Below are positions 6,386-13,658 of a DNA stretch of 14,322 bases, in pieces; the stretch's first letter is position 1, and each line of letters opens with the position of its first letter. A program made the translations under genes and the position numbers. The DNA is from an uncultured Flammeovirgaceae bacterium (lineage in GTDB: Bacteria > Bacteroidota > Bacteroidia > Cytophagales > Cyclobacteriaceae): NCBI GenBank assembly GCA_937138955.1, contig CAKZPJ010000355.1:1-14322 (forward strand), written 5' to 3'. The notes under the pieces are model-generated. The model was not told the DNA's origin. It saw only the letters and a list, made by a program, of their open reading frames with translations, and searched no databases.

Positions 6386-7711
6386 CTACTTCGTAAACAC
6401 TGCGCTATCGTAGCGTTCTACCTGGGCACCTAGGTTGTGCAAACGCTGGTGAATGTTTTGATACCCTCGGTCAATCTGCTCAATATTGTAAATAAGACTT
6501 TCACCTTCTGCTGAAAGAGCAGCAATCAGTAGTGAAACCCCCGCGCGAATATCGGGTGAGGTCATGGATACTCCCCGTAGCGACTGTACCCGATCAAGCC
6601 CGATAACAGTAGCCCGGTGTGGGTCGCAAAGAATAATCTGCGCTCCCATATCAATAAGTTTATCTACAAAGAACAGGCGACTCTCGAACATCTTCTGATG
6701 AATGAGTACGGTGCCTTTAGCCTGAGTAGCCACTACTAGAATAATACTCAGCAAATCAGGAGTAAGCCCGGGCCAAGGCGCGTCCGCAATGGTCATAATG
6801 GAGCCGTCGATAAACGTATCTATCTCGTAATGTTCATTGTCGTAGACACGAATATCATCATCGTTTATCTCAAAAGTAATTCCCAATTTGCGGAAGGTAT
6901 TAGGTATTACGCCTAGTTGATGAACTCCCGCACCCTTAATAGTAATGTCGGAGTTGGTCATAGCAGCTAAGCCAATGAAGCTACCCACTTCAATCATATC
7001 GGGTAACATAGTATGTTCCGTTCCTTTCAGCGAAGAAACTCCTTCAACTCTAAGTAAATTAGAGCCTATTCCCGAAATCTTAGCTCCCATACGATTCAGC
7101 ATTTCGCACAGTTGCTGTAAATACGGTTCGCAAGCCGCATTATAGATAGTCGTCTCACCCTCGGCCATACTAGCGGCCATTACAATATTAGCCGTTCCGG
7201 TTACGCTAGCCTCATCTAACAGCATATAGGTTCCGTGCAGATTAGAGGCATCAATGGTGTAGTAGCTATCCTGGGTATCGTAATTGAACTTAGCTCCTAG
7301 CTTTTCAAAACCTAAGAAGTGGGTATCCAGTCGGCGGCGACCAATTTTATCACCTCCCGGTTTGGGTAACGAAGCTTCCCCAAAGCGAGCGAGTAGGGGA
7401 CCCATTACCATAATTGAACCTCGCAGCGAGGCAGCTTGCTGCTTGTACTCAGGAGTATTTAAATATTTAATGTCTACATTTTTCGCAGTAAAACGGTATG
7501 ATTCTTCGCCCAGCTTTTCCACTTCTACTCCCATTGAGGCAAGTAGCTCAATCAGCTTATTAACGTCGCGAATATTAGGTACTTTGTGGATGGTAACTGG
7601 CTCGGGAGTAAGCAGTACCGCGCACAATATCTGTAAAGATTCGTTCTTTGCGCCTTGTGGAATAATTTCGCCTTTCAACGAATGTCCGCCTTCAATTTTA
7701 AAAAATGCCAT
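6386..7711 (-). CDS. murA: UDP-N-acetylglucosamine 1-carboxyvinyltransferase (MurA), Cys-to-Asp type
   Basis: MurA transfers enolpyruvate from PEP to UDP-GlcNAc, the first committed step of peptidoglycan synthesis, in the cytoplasm. The 441-residue product is a little longer than E. coli MurA (419). The PEP/UDP-GlcNAc site residues are visible: K22-N23 in GAKNESLQIL, R97 in ASLRGSI, D319 in PGLTPDLL (general base, Asp305 in E. coli) and R389 in SPDIRAGVSLL. The catalytic loop reads PGGDKIGRRRLDTH, with D121 where most MurA proteins have the Cys alkylated by fosfomycin. Asp at this place keeps activity but gives intrinsic fosfomycin resistance in other bacteria. The start lies 6 bases after the DUF4290 stop, so the two form an operon. 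No strong terminator separates it from the convergent 73-residue gene. Confidence 0.97.
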   Translation of the reverse strand: MAFFKIEGGHSLKGEIIPQGAKNESLQILCAVLLTPEPVTIHKVPNIRDVNKLIELLASMGVEVEKLGEESYRFTAKNVDIKYLNTPEYKQQAASLRGSIMVMGPLLARFGEASLPKPGGDKIGRRRLDTHFLGFEKLGAKFNYDTQDSYYTIDASNLHGTYMLLDEASVTGTANIVMAASMAEGETTIYNAACEPYLQQLCEMLNRMGAKISGIGSNLLRVEGVSSLKGTEHTMLPDMIEVGSFIGLAAMTNSDITIKGAGVHQLGVIPNTFRKLGITFEINDDDIRVYDNEHYEIDTFIDGSIMTIADAPWPGLTPDLLSIILVVATQAKGTVLIHQKMFESRLFFVDKLIDMGAQIILCDPHRATVIGLDRVQSLRGVSMTSPDIRAGVSLLIAALSAEGESLIYNIEQIDRGYQNIHQRLHNLGAQVERYDSAVFTK

Positions 7712-7717
7712 GTGGTT

Positions 7718-8350
7718 TTATCGTTTTCTCCGATGGTTATTTCGTCGGCCTTTATTATTATTGTTGTTGTTGCTATGATTCCGGCTTTTGGGCTGATTTA
7801 CTTCAAATAAGCCTTTCTCTTTTACTTCTTCTTCCGAAATCTCCAATTTGCCGCGCGACATTTTTTTCATGTCGCGAAGGATGATTTCGTCGTCTATATT
7901 TTCTCGGTTCCAGGTACCGTAGAATGTCTTCATTAGCTTACCTAGGTAGATAGTCGCCGCTCGCTTTTCCTCGGCATCTTCCAATTCTCCGGCTTGCTGA
8001 ATAAGGCTCTCCAGATTCTTTCCGTAGTGACGGTAGCGAACCGGCTCGGTACTGTACGGGACTCGGTCAGGTTTTTTAGTGAGTATATCTACTTCGGGCG
8101 ATGGATAAGGCGCGTCTACATCTAGAGTGAAGTTGGTCATGATAAACAAGTCATCCCACAGTTTCTGCGTAGTTTCATTGTTTTCTTTCACACTAGGGTT
8201 TAACTGGCGCATCAGCTCAATCAGTGTGTAAGCATAGCGGGTTCGCTCTTCGCTATCTTCTATGGTAGATAGATAATGGGCAAGTTTTTGTACGTTGCGG
8301 CCGTATTCTTTCAAAATAATATCGGTCCGGCTGGAATTGTATTCTAACAT
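7718..8350 (-). CDS. DUF4290 family protein, upstream partner of murA
   Basis: The 210-residue product fits the Bacteroidota-specific DUF4290 family, whose members commonly precede murA. Their function is unknown. It has no signal peptide. The body (about 1-175) is helical and charged, with MLEYNSSRTDIILKEYGRNVQKLAHY at the start and a YRHYGKNLE segment near 105-113. The last 20 residues are a low-complexity basic tail with six consecutive Asn (194-199), then KGRR and HRRKR, encoded by a run of AAC/AAT codons at 7754-7771. The tail could contact nucleic acid or be disordered. Translation coupling to murA is likely because only 6 bases separate them. Family assignment is from recall of sequence and gene order, not a search. 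Confidence 0.8.
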   Translation of the reverse strand: MLEYNSSRTDIILKEYGRNVQKLAHYLSTIEDSEERTRYAYTLIELMRQLNPSVKENNETTQKLWDDLFIMTNFTLDVDAPYPSPEVDILTKKPDRVPYSTEPVRYRHYGKNLESLIQQAGELEDAEEKRAATIYLGKLMKTFYGTWNRENIDDEIILRDMKKMSRGKLEISEEEVKEKGLFEVNQPKSRNHSNNNNNNKGRRNNHRRKR

Positions 8351-8646
8351 AGTAATTAAGTTCTAATTGACCCCAGTTTTGATCCTGGGTAGATAATTGA
8401 AAGTTAGGTAAACCTCTGGTTTTAGCAGTCTGAATCGTATATTTTACGCAAACTCAGGTTTAGGATAAGGTTTAAAGTTAAAAATGTTATAGTACAGATT
8501 GTCAAACAATTCGGTGGAAATGACAAGATAAATCTGGATCTAAATAATAGATTACCAATGCTATAGCATTTATTCGGTTAGATGTGCGCTGCTAAGATAA
8601 CGAAGAAAACGGATTTTTGTGTAAAAATTGCTGAATGATATCCTAT
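8351..8646. other. Intergenic region between uvrD and the DUF4290-murA operon
   Basis: This 296-base gap must hold the promoter of the leftward DUF4290-murA operon. A weak candidate on the minus strand has TTTG at 8506-8503 and TAACTTTA at 8479-8472. CCCAG at 8372-8376 pairs with CTGGG at 8385-8389, a small hairpin in the expected mRNA leader. AATGCTATAGCATT at 8557-8570 is a perfect 14-base palindrome. Close to the uvrD stop, ATTTTT and AAAAAT surround GTGT, a poor terminator candidate. I see no gene. Confidence 0.4.
8557..8570. repeat. Perfect 14-base palindrome
   Basis: AATGCTATAGCATT equals its own reverse complement, with no spacer. It lies 207 bases before the DUF4290 start and 77 beyond the uvrD stop. 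It could bind a dimeric regulator, but nothing in the sequence ties it to a promoter. Confidence 0.5.
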
Positions 8647-10899
8647 CTACTCTTCGTGAATCTTTAGTTTGGCAAAACTAAGTAATAATGTCTTTTCCCC
8701 AACATCGTCAAAAATTACTTTGGCTTTCCGGTTGGCACCCTGATGATCAATATTATCTACCCGCCCAAACCCGAACTTAGGGTGTTCCACTTTCATACCA
8801 GATGTGAGCTGACTAGTATCGCTGGGAGCAAAGTCAGGTGAAGCTTTGTAATTACTTTTCTGCCGAGTAGATGTTCTTTGCCGATCACGCTGAATACTAT
8901 TGAGTAGTACGCGGGCGTGCTTGGTATCACCTACCGGAGAGCGAGAGCCTAATTCTTTGTTTACCATCATGTAGGCTGGATCAATTTCTTCCAGAAAGCG
9001 GCTCGGTTCACAATTTTTCAACCGCCCAAAGCGGTAGCGGGTTAGGGCATAGGATAGCGTTAGCTTCTTCATGGAGCGAGTGATAGCCACGTAGAATAAA
9101 CGCCGCTCTTCTTCTAAATCTTGCCGACTGGCCAGCATCATCTGCGAGGGAAACAAGTCTTCTTCCATTCCTACTACGTACACGTAGGGAAACTCCAGGC
9201 CCTTCGCCATATGAATGGTCATCAGCGTTACTTTGTCGGGATCATCGTCCTTATCCTGGTCGGAAGAAGTAAGCAGGGCGACTTCTTGTAAAAAGGCGTT
9301 TAAACTCTTATCCTCAACTTCAGGATCATCCACAAACTCCTTAATTGCGTTCAGTAGTTCTTGCACGTTCTCGTAACGGCTTAATCCTTCCACCGTCTTG
9401 TCTTCGTACAATTCGCGCAGTAATCCTGAACCTTTGGCGATATGAGAGGCGGCATCAAAGGCATCTTTTCGGGCTACTTCTAACCGAAAGCCCTTCATCA
9501 TGTCCGTAAACTGTCCTAAAGCATTACCTAGCCGACCGGAAAAGAATTCGTTAGATTTATCCAGAACATCCCAAATATTGTAGCCATTCTCGAAGGCAGT
9601 CACAATGATTTTATCCACCGAAGTAGACCCGATGCCTCGCTTGGGTAGGTTTACAATCCGCCGGAACGCCTGCTCATCATTAGAATTGATGGAGTAGCGC
9701 ATGTACGCGATCAAATCCTTGATTTCTTTGCGTTGGTAGAACGAAAGCCCCCCAACCACCTTGTACTTAATATTTCGCTTACGCAGAGCCTCCTCCATTG
9801 CCCGCGACTGACTATTGGTACGGTACAGAATTACGAAGTCGCGGTAGCGGGCATTCTCATTATTCTTCGTCTCAAAGATGGAGTAAGCGACGAGGCGCCC
9901 TTCTTCCTGATCGGAAGTGGCTTTGATTACTTCCACCAGTTCGCCAGTATCATTGGCAGTCCAGATATTTTTTTTGAGCTGGGCTTTGTTGCGGGCAATA
10001 ACCGAATTGGCCGCGTTAATGATATTCTGAGTGGAACGGTAGTTTTGCTCTAGTTTGAATACCTGGGCTTCGGAAAAGTCTTTCTGAAAATTGAGAATAT
10101 TCTGGATATCAGCTCCCCGGAAAGCGTAGATGCTCTGAGCATCATCGCCCACCACCGAAATATTACGACGAACCGCCGCTAACTTCTTGGTAATTAAATA
10201 CTGAGAAACGTTCGTATCCTGAAACTCATCGACCAGCACGTAGCGAAACCGCTGCTGGTATTTATTTAGCACATCCAAATGTTCTCGGAATAGCACATTG
10301 GTATTGAAGAGCAGATCATCAAAGTCCATTGCATCTGACTTAAAGCAACGCTCTACGTACAGGCGATAGAGCTTCGCCATCTGAGGTTTGGCGGCTGCCT
10401 CATCTTCGGCCCGAATAGCTGGATTATCTTGGTAAGTTCGCCAAGAAACTAAACGGTTCTTAGCACTTGAAATTCGGTTGAACACCACATTAGGTTTATA
10501 CACCTTATCATCCAATCCTATCTCCTTAAGAATATTTTTAATAAGCGTTTTAGAATCGTCGGTATCGTAAATAGTGAAGTTGCTATGGTAACCTAATCGG
10601 CTTGCTTCGGCTCGTAAAATTCGGGCAAATACCGAGTGAAAGGTGCCCATCCAAAGGTTTCGGGCTTCCGTACCTACCACCCGCTCAATGCGGTCGCGCA
10701 TTTCTTTAGCGGCTTTATTGGTAAACGTTAGCGACAGAATGCTGAAGGGATCTACCTCTTTTTTCTGTATTAAATAGGCAATGCGGTAGGTGAGTACCCG
10801 AGTTTTCCCCGAACCGGCTCCCGCAATAATAAGGCTCGGACCCTCGGTATTAATGACCGCCTCACGCTGCGGCTCGTTCAAACTGTCTAAATAATCCAT
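8647..10899 (-). CDS. uvrD: ATP-dependent DNA helicase, UvrD/PcrA type (SF1A)
   Basis: This 3'-5' superfamily 1A helicase acts in nucleotide excision repair, mismatch repair and removal of recombinase or stalled RNA polymerase. The 750-residue product has all motifs in order: Q motif LNEPQREAV 7-15, Walker A GAGSGKT 27-33, motif Ia TFTNKAAKEM 58-67, Walker B DEFQDTN 224-230, motif III GDDAQSIYAFRGA 251-263, motif IV QNYRST 285-290, motif V VTLMTIHMAKGLEF 557-570 and motif VI EERRLFYVAITRS 597-609. The last 50 residues (GMKVEHPKFGFGRVDNID onward) form the Tudor-like C-terminal domain of PcrA/UvrD. It is transcribed away from the lipoprotein at 11083. Whether PcrA or UvrD is the better name cannot be decided from sequence alone. 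Confidence 0.97.
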   Translation of the reverse strand: MDYLDSLNEPQREAVINTEGPSLIIAGAGSGKTRVLTYRIAYLIQKKEVDPFSILSLTFTNKAAKEMRDRIERVVGTEARNLWMGTFHSVFARILRAEASRLGYHSNFTIYDTDDSKTLIKNILKEIGLDDKVYKPNVVFNRISSAKNRLVSWRTYQDNPAIRAEDEAAAKPQMAKLYRLYVERCFKSDAMDFDDLLFNTNVLFREHLDVLNKYQQRFRYVLVDEFQDTNVSQYLITKKLAAVRRNISVVGDDAQSIYAFRGADIQNILNFQKDFSEAQVFKLEQNYRSTQNIINAANSVIARNKAQLKKNIWTANDTGELVEVIKATSDQEEGRLVAYSIFETKNNENARYRDFVILYRTNSQSRAMEEALRKRNIKYKVVGGLSFYQRKEIKDLIAYMRYSINSNDEQAFRRIVNLPKRGIGSTSVDKIIVTAFENGYNIWDVLDKSNEFFSGRLGNALGQFTDMMKGFRLEVARKDAFDAASHIAKGSGLLRELYEDKTVEGLSRYENVQELLNAIKEFVDDPEVEDKSLNAFLQEVALLTSSDQDKDDDPDKVTLMTIHMAKGLEFPYVYVVGMEEDLFPSQMMLASRQDLEEERRLFYVAITRSMKKLTLSYALTRYRFGRLKNCEPSRFLEEIDPAYMMVNKELGSRSPVGDTKHARVLLNSIQRDRQRTSTRQKSNYKASPDFAPSDTSQLTSGMKVEHPKFGFGRVDNIDHQGANRKAKVIFDDVGEKTLLLSFAKLKIHEE

Positions 10900-11082
10900 A
10901 ATACGGTCAGGCTTAGCTACGCAAGGTAAGATAAAAAATGGAGACCAAAAACCAGCTTGTCCCGGACTTGTTCCGGTGAAATTGAAGACTGGAAAGTAGA
11001 TTTTGAACGTTAGTAATAGATGAGAAAATTCCTTAGAATGATGGTAAAAACATGCTTACTATCACCTTGTAAAAATACTGAT
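10900..11082. other. Divergent intergenic region with a CCGGA stem-loop
   Basis: This region holds the promoters for the leftward helicase and the rightward lipoprotein. CCGGA 10962-10966 and TCCGG 10972-10976 form a 5-pair stem with loop CTTGT. The surrounding sequence resembles CCGGACTTG-type palindromic repeats that recur between bacterial genes. A minus-strand promoter candidate for the helicase is weak (TTTG 10949-10946, TACCTTGC 10928-10921). Rightward, TAGATTTTG at 10997-11005 resembles a -7 box with one extra base. Confidence 0.4.
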
Positions 11083-11622
11083 ATGCTACGACTGTATACA
11101 AAACCACTTTTGGTACTCATTTGCTTAGTAATTTCTTGCAATCAGAACGCAGAAAAGCAGTTATCAGATAGCTTACTAAAGACTTTGCCAAATGCTGATT
11201 CAACATCAGCCGAAAATCAGATTCATCAAGAAACGTCGGTTGAAATTGATGAAGCGGATAATCTGGAAGATACTGTTTTTATGAAAATTGATCGAAACAC
11301 TATTAAACTCTCAGAACTTGATCAACCCATTACGCTAATTATTACCAATAATAAGTACGAAGAAATTATGACGGGTAAACACTACACTGTGGAGAAGCTA
11401 GAGAACGGAGAGTGGAGTAGGGTGCCGGAAGACAGATTTTTTAACGACTTAGGATATGTTTTTAAGAAGGGTTCGTCCATAGACTTCACTATCCATCTAT
11501 CAACGGATAGTTATCGCTACGAACCCGGAAAGTACCGAATTAAGAAAGGCTATTCAGTGAAAGTTAAGGAGTACAAGTACGATGACTACGAACTTTACTC
11601 CGAAATAATAATTGATGATTAG
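11083..11622 (+). CDS. Lipoprotein with bacterial Ig-like domain, unknown role
   Basis: I choose the ATG at 11083, because it opens a proper lipoprotein signal (MLRLYTKPLLVLICLVISC, lipidated Cys at residue 19). The in-frame ATGs at 11020 and 11041 would put a 14-21-residue extension, partly polar, before it. The resulting product is 179 residues. A polar linker (about 20-60) is followed by a beta-rich domain with YTVEKLENGEWSRVPED and YRYEPGKYRIKKGY. The 'lEk..nG.W..vp' and 'pGkYRi' pattern resembles bacterial Ig-like domains seen in secreted proteins. Residues after the Cys (NQNAEKQ) are not strongly acidic, unlike the lipoprotein at 3593, so it may stay facing the periplasm. Binding partner and function are unknown. 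Confidence 0.72.
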   Translation: MLRLYTKPLLVLICLVISCNQNAEKQLSDSLLKTLPNADSTSAENQIHQETSVEIDEADNLEDTVFMKIDRNTIKLSELDQPITLIITNNKYEEIMTGKHYTVEKLENGEWSRVPEDRFFNDLGYVFKKGSSIDFTIHLSTDSYRYEPGKYRIKKGYSVKVKEYKYDDYELYSEIIIDD

Positions 11623-11627
11623 GGAAT

Positions 11628-11697
11628 AATGGTGAATGAGCAATGACTGCGAAGCAAATAATCATTAATCATTGGTCATTACTCATTAACGTTCATT
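11628..11697 (+). repeat. Heptamer-phased inverted repeat element B, after the Ig-like lipoprotein
   Basis: AATG-anchored 7-base units begin at 11628, 11635 and 11642. After an 11-base turn the reverse-complement type follows, with CATT at 11663, 11670, 11677 and 11684, exactly 7 bases apart (a further CATT at 11694 is out of phase). The arms 11635-11647 and 11675-11687 pair at 12 of 13 positions. The architecture matches element A at 2585-2674, but the anchor words differ. It begins 5 bases after the lipoprotein stop and lies before the rpsT promoter. No T-run follows the stem. Confidence 0.7.
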
Positions 11698-11703
11698 CTA
11701 AGA

Positions 11704-11734
11704 TTGGCATTTTTTAGAAAAATTTCTAAATTTG
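11704..11734 (+). promoter_or_regulatory. rpsT promoter with overlapping dyad
   Basis: TAAATTTG at 11727-11734 matches the Bacteroidota -7 consensus TAnnTTTG exactly. TTG at 11704-11706 sits 20 bases before it and can serve as the -33 box. TTTAGAAA (11713-11720) and TTTCTAAA (11723-11730) are perfect 8-base inverted repeats with a 2-base spacer, so the dyad overlaps the -7 box. The predicted leader is about 60 bases. Confidence 0.65.
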
Positions 11735-11806
11735 CAGTCCTTTTAAACTAAAGCAAATTTTTTTCTGTTTTCACCATCGAACAGAAGTAGATACATTTAA
11801 ATAATT

Positions 11807-12061
11807 ATGGCAAATCACCAATCAGCACTTAAGCGCATTCGTTCTAGCGAGACTCGGCGGCTCCGCAACCGCTACCAGTTGAAAACTACTCGCACATTTA
11901 TTAAGCGGTTAGAGAACACTACTGATAAATCAGAAGCAGAAAAGTTATACAAAGAAGTAGCCGGAATGATTGATAAGTTGGCTAAGAAAAATATCATTCA
12001 CAAAAATAAGGCGGCTCACCGGAAGTCGCACTTAGCCAAGTATGTGAACCAATTGTCATAA
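11807..12061 (+). CDS. rpsT: 30S ribosomal protein S20
   Basis: S20 binds 16S rRNA early in 30S subunit assembly. The 84-residue, strongly basic, all-helical product begins MANHQSALKRIRSSETRRLRN, the standard S20 opening, and continues with the conserved AHRKSHLAKYVNQL end. Length is typical for the family. It stands alone as a single-gene unit: a clear promoter at 11704-11734, about 60 bases of leader, and a strong terminator 25 bases after the stop. In other bacteria S20 represses its own translation. No specific leader fold for that is apparent here. Confidence 0.97.
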   Translation: MANHQSALKRIRSSETRRLRNRYQLKTTRTFIKRLENTTDKSEAEKLYKEVAGMIDKLAKKNIIHKNKAAHRKSHLAKYVNQLS

Positions 12062-12085
12062 AAAAGTACATACATTATATAAATC

Positions 12086-12117
12086 AGCCTTATACTTCGG
12101 AAGTGTAGGGCTTTTTT
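12086..12117 (+). terminator. rpsT intrinsic terminator
   Basis: Bases 12086-12112 form a 12-pair stem (AGCC foot, two G-U pairs, ACTT/AAGT top) closed by loop CGG. A run of six T residues (12112-12117) begins at the last base of the stem. This is a textbook intrinsic terminator for rightward transcription. Confidence 0.93.
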
Positions 12118-12310
12118 ATTTTCCGCATTTAGCATATGATAAAATTTAGATATTTTGGCTCATGATTTATCCAAAATAATGTCAGTTAGATAAATTATCC
12201 TCTTTTTTTCACGCTCTTCTTACAACCTTACGTCTAGTCATAATTGCTTATTTTGTTAGTCAAGCAATACACTATTCTTTTGCAGCTAAATCACCTTAAT
12301 GTGTTAAACC
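12118..12310 (+). promoter_or_regulatory. Upstream region of the porin-like gene: promoter and two spaced inverted repeats
   Basis: TTTG at 12252-12255, a 19-base spacer and TTCTTTTG at 12275-12282 (7 of 8 to the -7 consensus) make a plausible promoter with a leader of about 20 bases. Two inverted repeats lie nearby: TATTTTGG 12151-12158 with CCAAAATA 12171-12178, and ATTGCTT 12243-12249 with AAGCAAT 12262-12268. Both have 12-base spacers, and the second brackets the -33 box. They are candidate operator sites. Confidence 0.5.
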
Positions 12311-13654
12311 ATGCAAAAGATAATCTCTGTTCTATGTCTATCTTTCTTGCTTGCAGTGCCAGTATGGGCCCAACAGCAAACCCAGCAAGAAGATAATGAC
12401 GATATTGATTTATTTAACCTTTCTTTAGAAGAGCTACTAGACATTAAAGTGTACGATGACCGGTTTATGTTGTATGGGTTTATTAACGCCAATGTAGAGA
12501 AAGTGTTGAATGTGCCTTCGGTAAATGGGGAGGGGCAAACGGTTACTGAGTCGGAACCAGTTGCTTGGTCGCCAGTACAAAATTTCCATTTGTACGGCTC
12601 GGGTAACCTGACAAGCAACATTGGCGTGTTTTTTAACTTAGCTTATAATGATGGTGCTATTGAAGTACGGGAAGCCTACGGTAACTTTAAGTTTGGTAAT
12701 TCTACTGCGTGGCAACTACGTGTTGGACAAATGTACCGCCGATTTGGACTATACAACGAGAAGCTAGACCAAATTCCGACATTTGTTGGTATTGAGCCAC
12801 CGGAGCTTTTTGATACTGACCATCTATTTCTCACTCGTACCACAAACCTGATGTTGCACGGAGAGCGTCTGTTCAGCCAAGGCAAATTTCTTTATGCACT
12901 CTCTAGCGGACAGTCCGAAGGTGGAAGTGCTAAGGATAATATTCCTTTAGGTTGGGATTTCCGTTACCAGTCTGACCAAAACGGTATTATCATTGGTACT
13001 TCCGGATACGCCTCTAGCATTAATGGCCAGACAGTTACTTCTACCACCAACTTTGGTGATGGCCCGTCGCGAGGCGGGGTTCTTCCCTGGATGCAAGCCG
13101 ACCAGTTCAACGTATTAGGCGGATTTATAGAAAAACGAATTAGTAAAATCTTAATACAAACCGCCTATTGGCGTGCTAGTCATCAGGGCATTCGGAACCC
13201 TGATAATGTGCTTGCTATAATTAGAGATGCTGGTATTAATCAAAACCAGCGAGTCAACTTCTTAGGTGAAAACACTTTAATACCCAATGATGAGCTAACA
13301 CCTAATGATGTGATTGCTGAAGCCAATTACGTGACATCCACATTTTACACTCGTATTAGTTATAATATTCAGACAAATGCTGGGCAGTTTGTTCCTTATT
13401 TCTTTTACGATCAGCTATCTAATCCGGAAACTATCGCCAGTAAAACTTTCGGGGGCGATAACGAAGCAGGTATTGCGGATGATGGAAGGTTCTCCAAAAT
13501 TTCGCTTGGTGTAGTATACCGTCCAATCAACAAAGTTGCCATTAAGTTGGACATGAGCTCACATTCTCAAGAGTTCAACGGCGAGCAAATTTCCTATCCT
13601 GAAGTACGCCTAGACTTCTCGTTTGGGTTCGATGCATTCGGTGGTATAGAATAA
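12311..13654 (+). CDS. Outer-membrane beta-barrel (porin-like) protein
   Basis: The 447-residue product begins with a signal peptide (hydrophobic core about 4-19, likely cleavage after VWA at 20). A polar Gln/Asp-rich linker leads to DLFNLSLEELLDIKV at about 34-48. After that the sequence is dominated by alternating strands rich in aromatic girdle residues (FHLYGSGNL, WQLRVGQMYRRFGLYN, FVPYFFYDQL, VRLDFSFGFDAF at the C-terminal end), as expected for a barrel with many strands. It has no TonB box and no carboxylate-peptidase-like or plug domain of normal size. The substrate is unknown. The LSLEELL motif resembles the N-terminal region of TonB-dependent receptors, here attached directly to a barrel. 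The gene has its own promoter. radC begins 4 bases after its stop. Confidence 0.8.
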   Translation: MQKIISVLCLSFLLAVPVWAQQQTQQEDNDDIDLFNLSLEELLDIKVYDDRFMLYGFINANVEKVLNVPSVNGEGQTVTESEPVAWSPVQNFHLYGSGNLTSNIGVFFNLAYNDGAIEVREAYGNFKFGNSTAWQLRVGQMYRRFGLYNEKLDQIPTFVGIEPPELFDTDHLFLTRTTNLMLHGERLFSQGKFLYALSSGQSEGGSAKDNIPLGWDFRYQSDQNGIIIGTSGYASSINGQTVTSTTNFGDGPSRGGVLPWMQADQFNVLGGFIEKRISKILIQTAYWRASHQGIRNPDNVLAIIRDAGINQNQRVNFLGENTLIPNDELTPNDVIAEANYVTSTFYTRISYNIQTNAGQFVPYFFYDQLSNPETIASKTFGGDNEAGIADDGRFSKISLGVVYRPINKVAIKLDMSSHSQEFNGEQISYPEVRLDFSFGFDAFGGIE

Positions 13655-13658
13655 GTAG

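Noticed and set aside
7284..7778. Plus-strand 164-residue open frame opposite murA and DUF4290
   Set aside because: It is antisense to two well-supported genes. Its leucine-rich end is only the reverse of the poly-Asn tract.
9733..10053. Plus-strand open frame inside the helicase gene
   Set aside because: It is antisense to motif-bearing helicase sequence, with no signal or family pattern of its own.
11020..11082. Longer lipoprotein start at 11020
   Set aside because: It would bury the lipoprotein signal peptide behind 21 residues. The start at 11083 gives a standard signal of 18 residues before the Cys.
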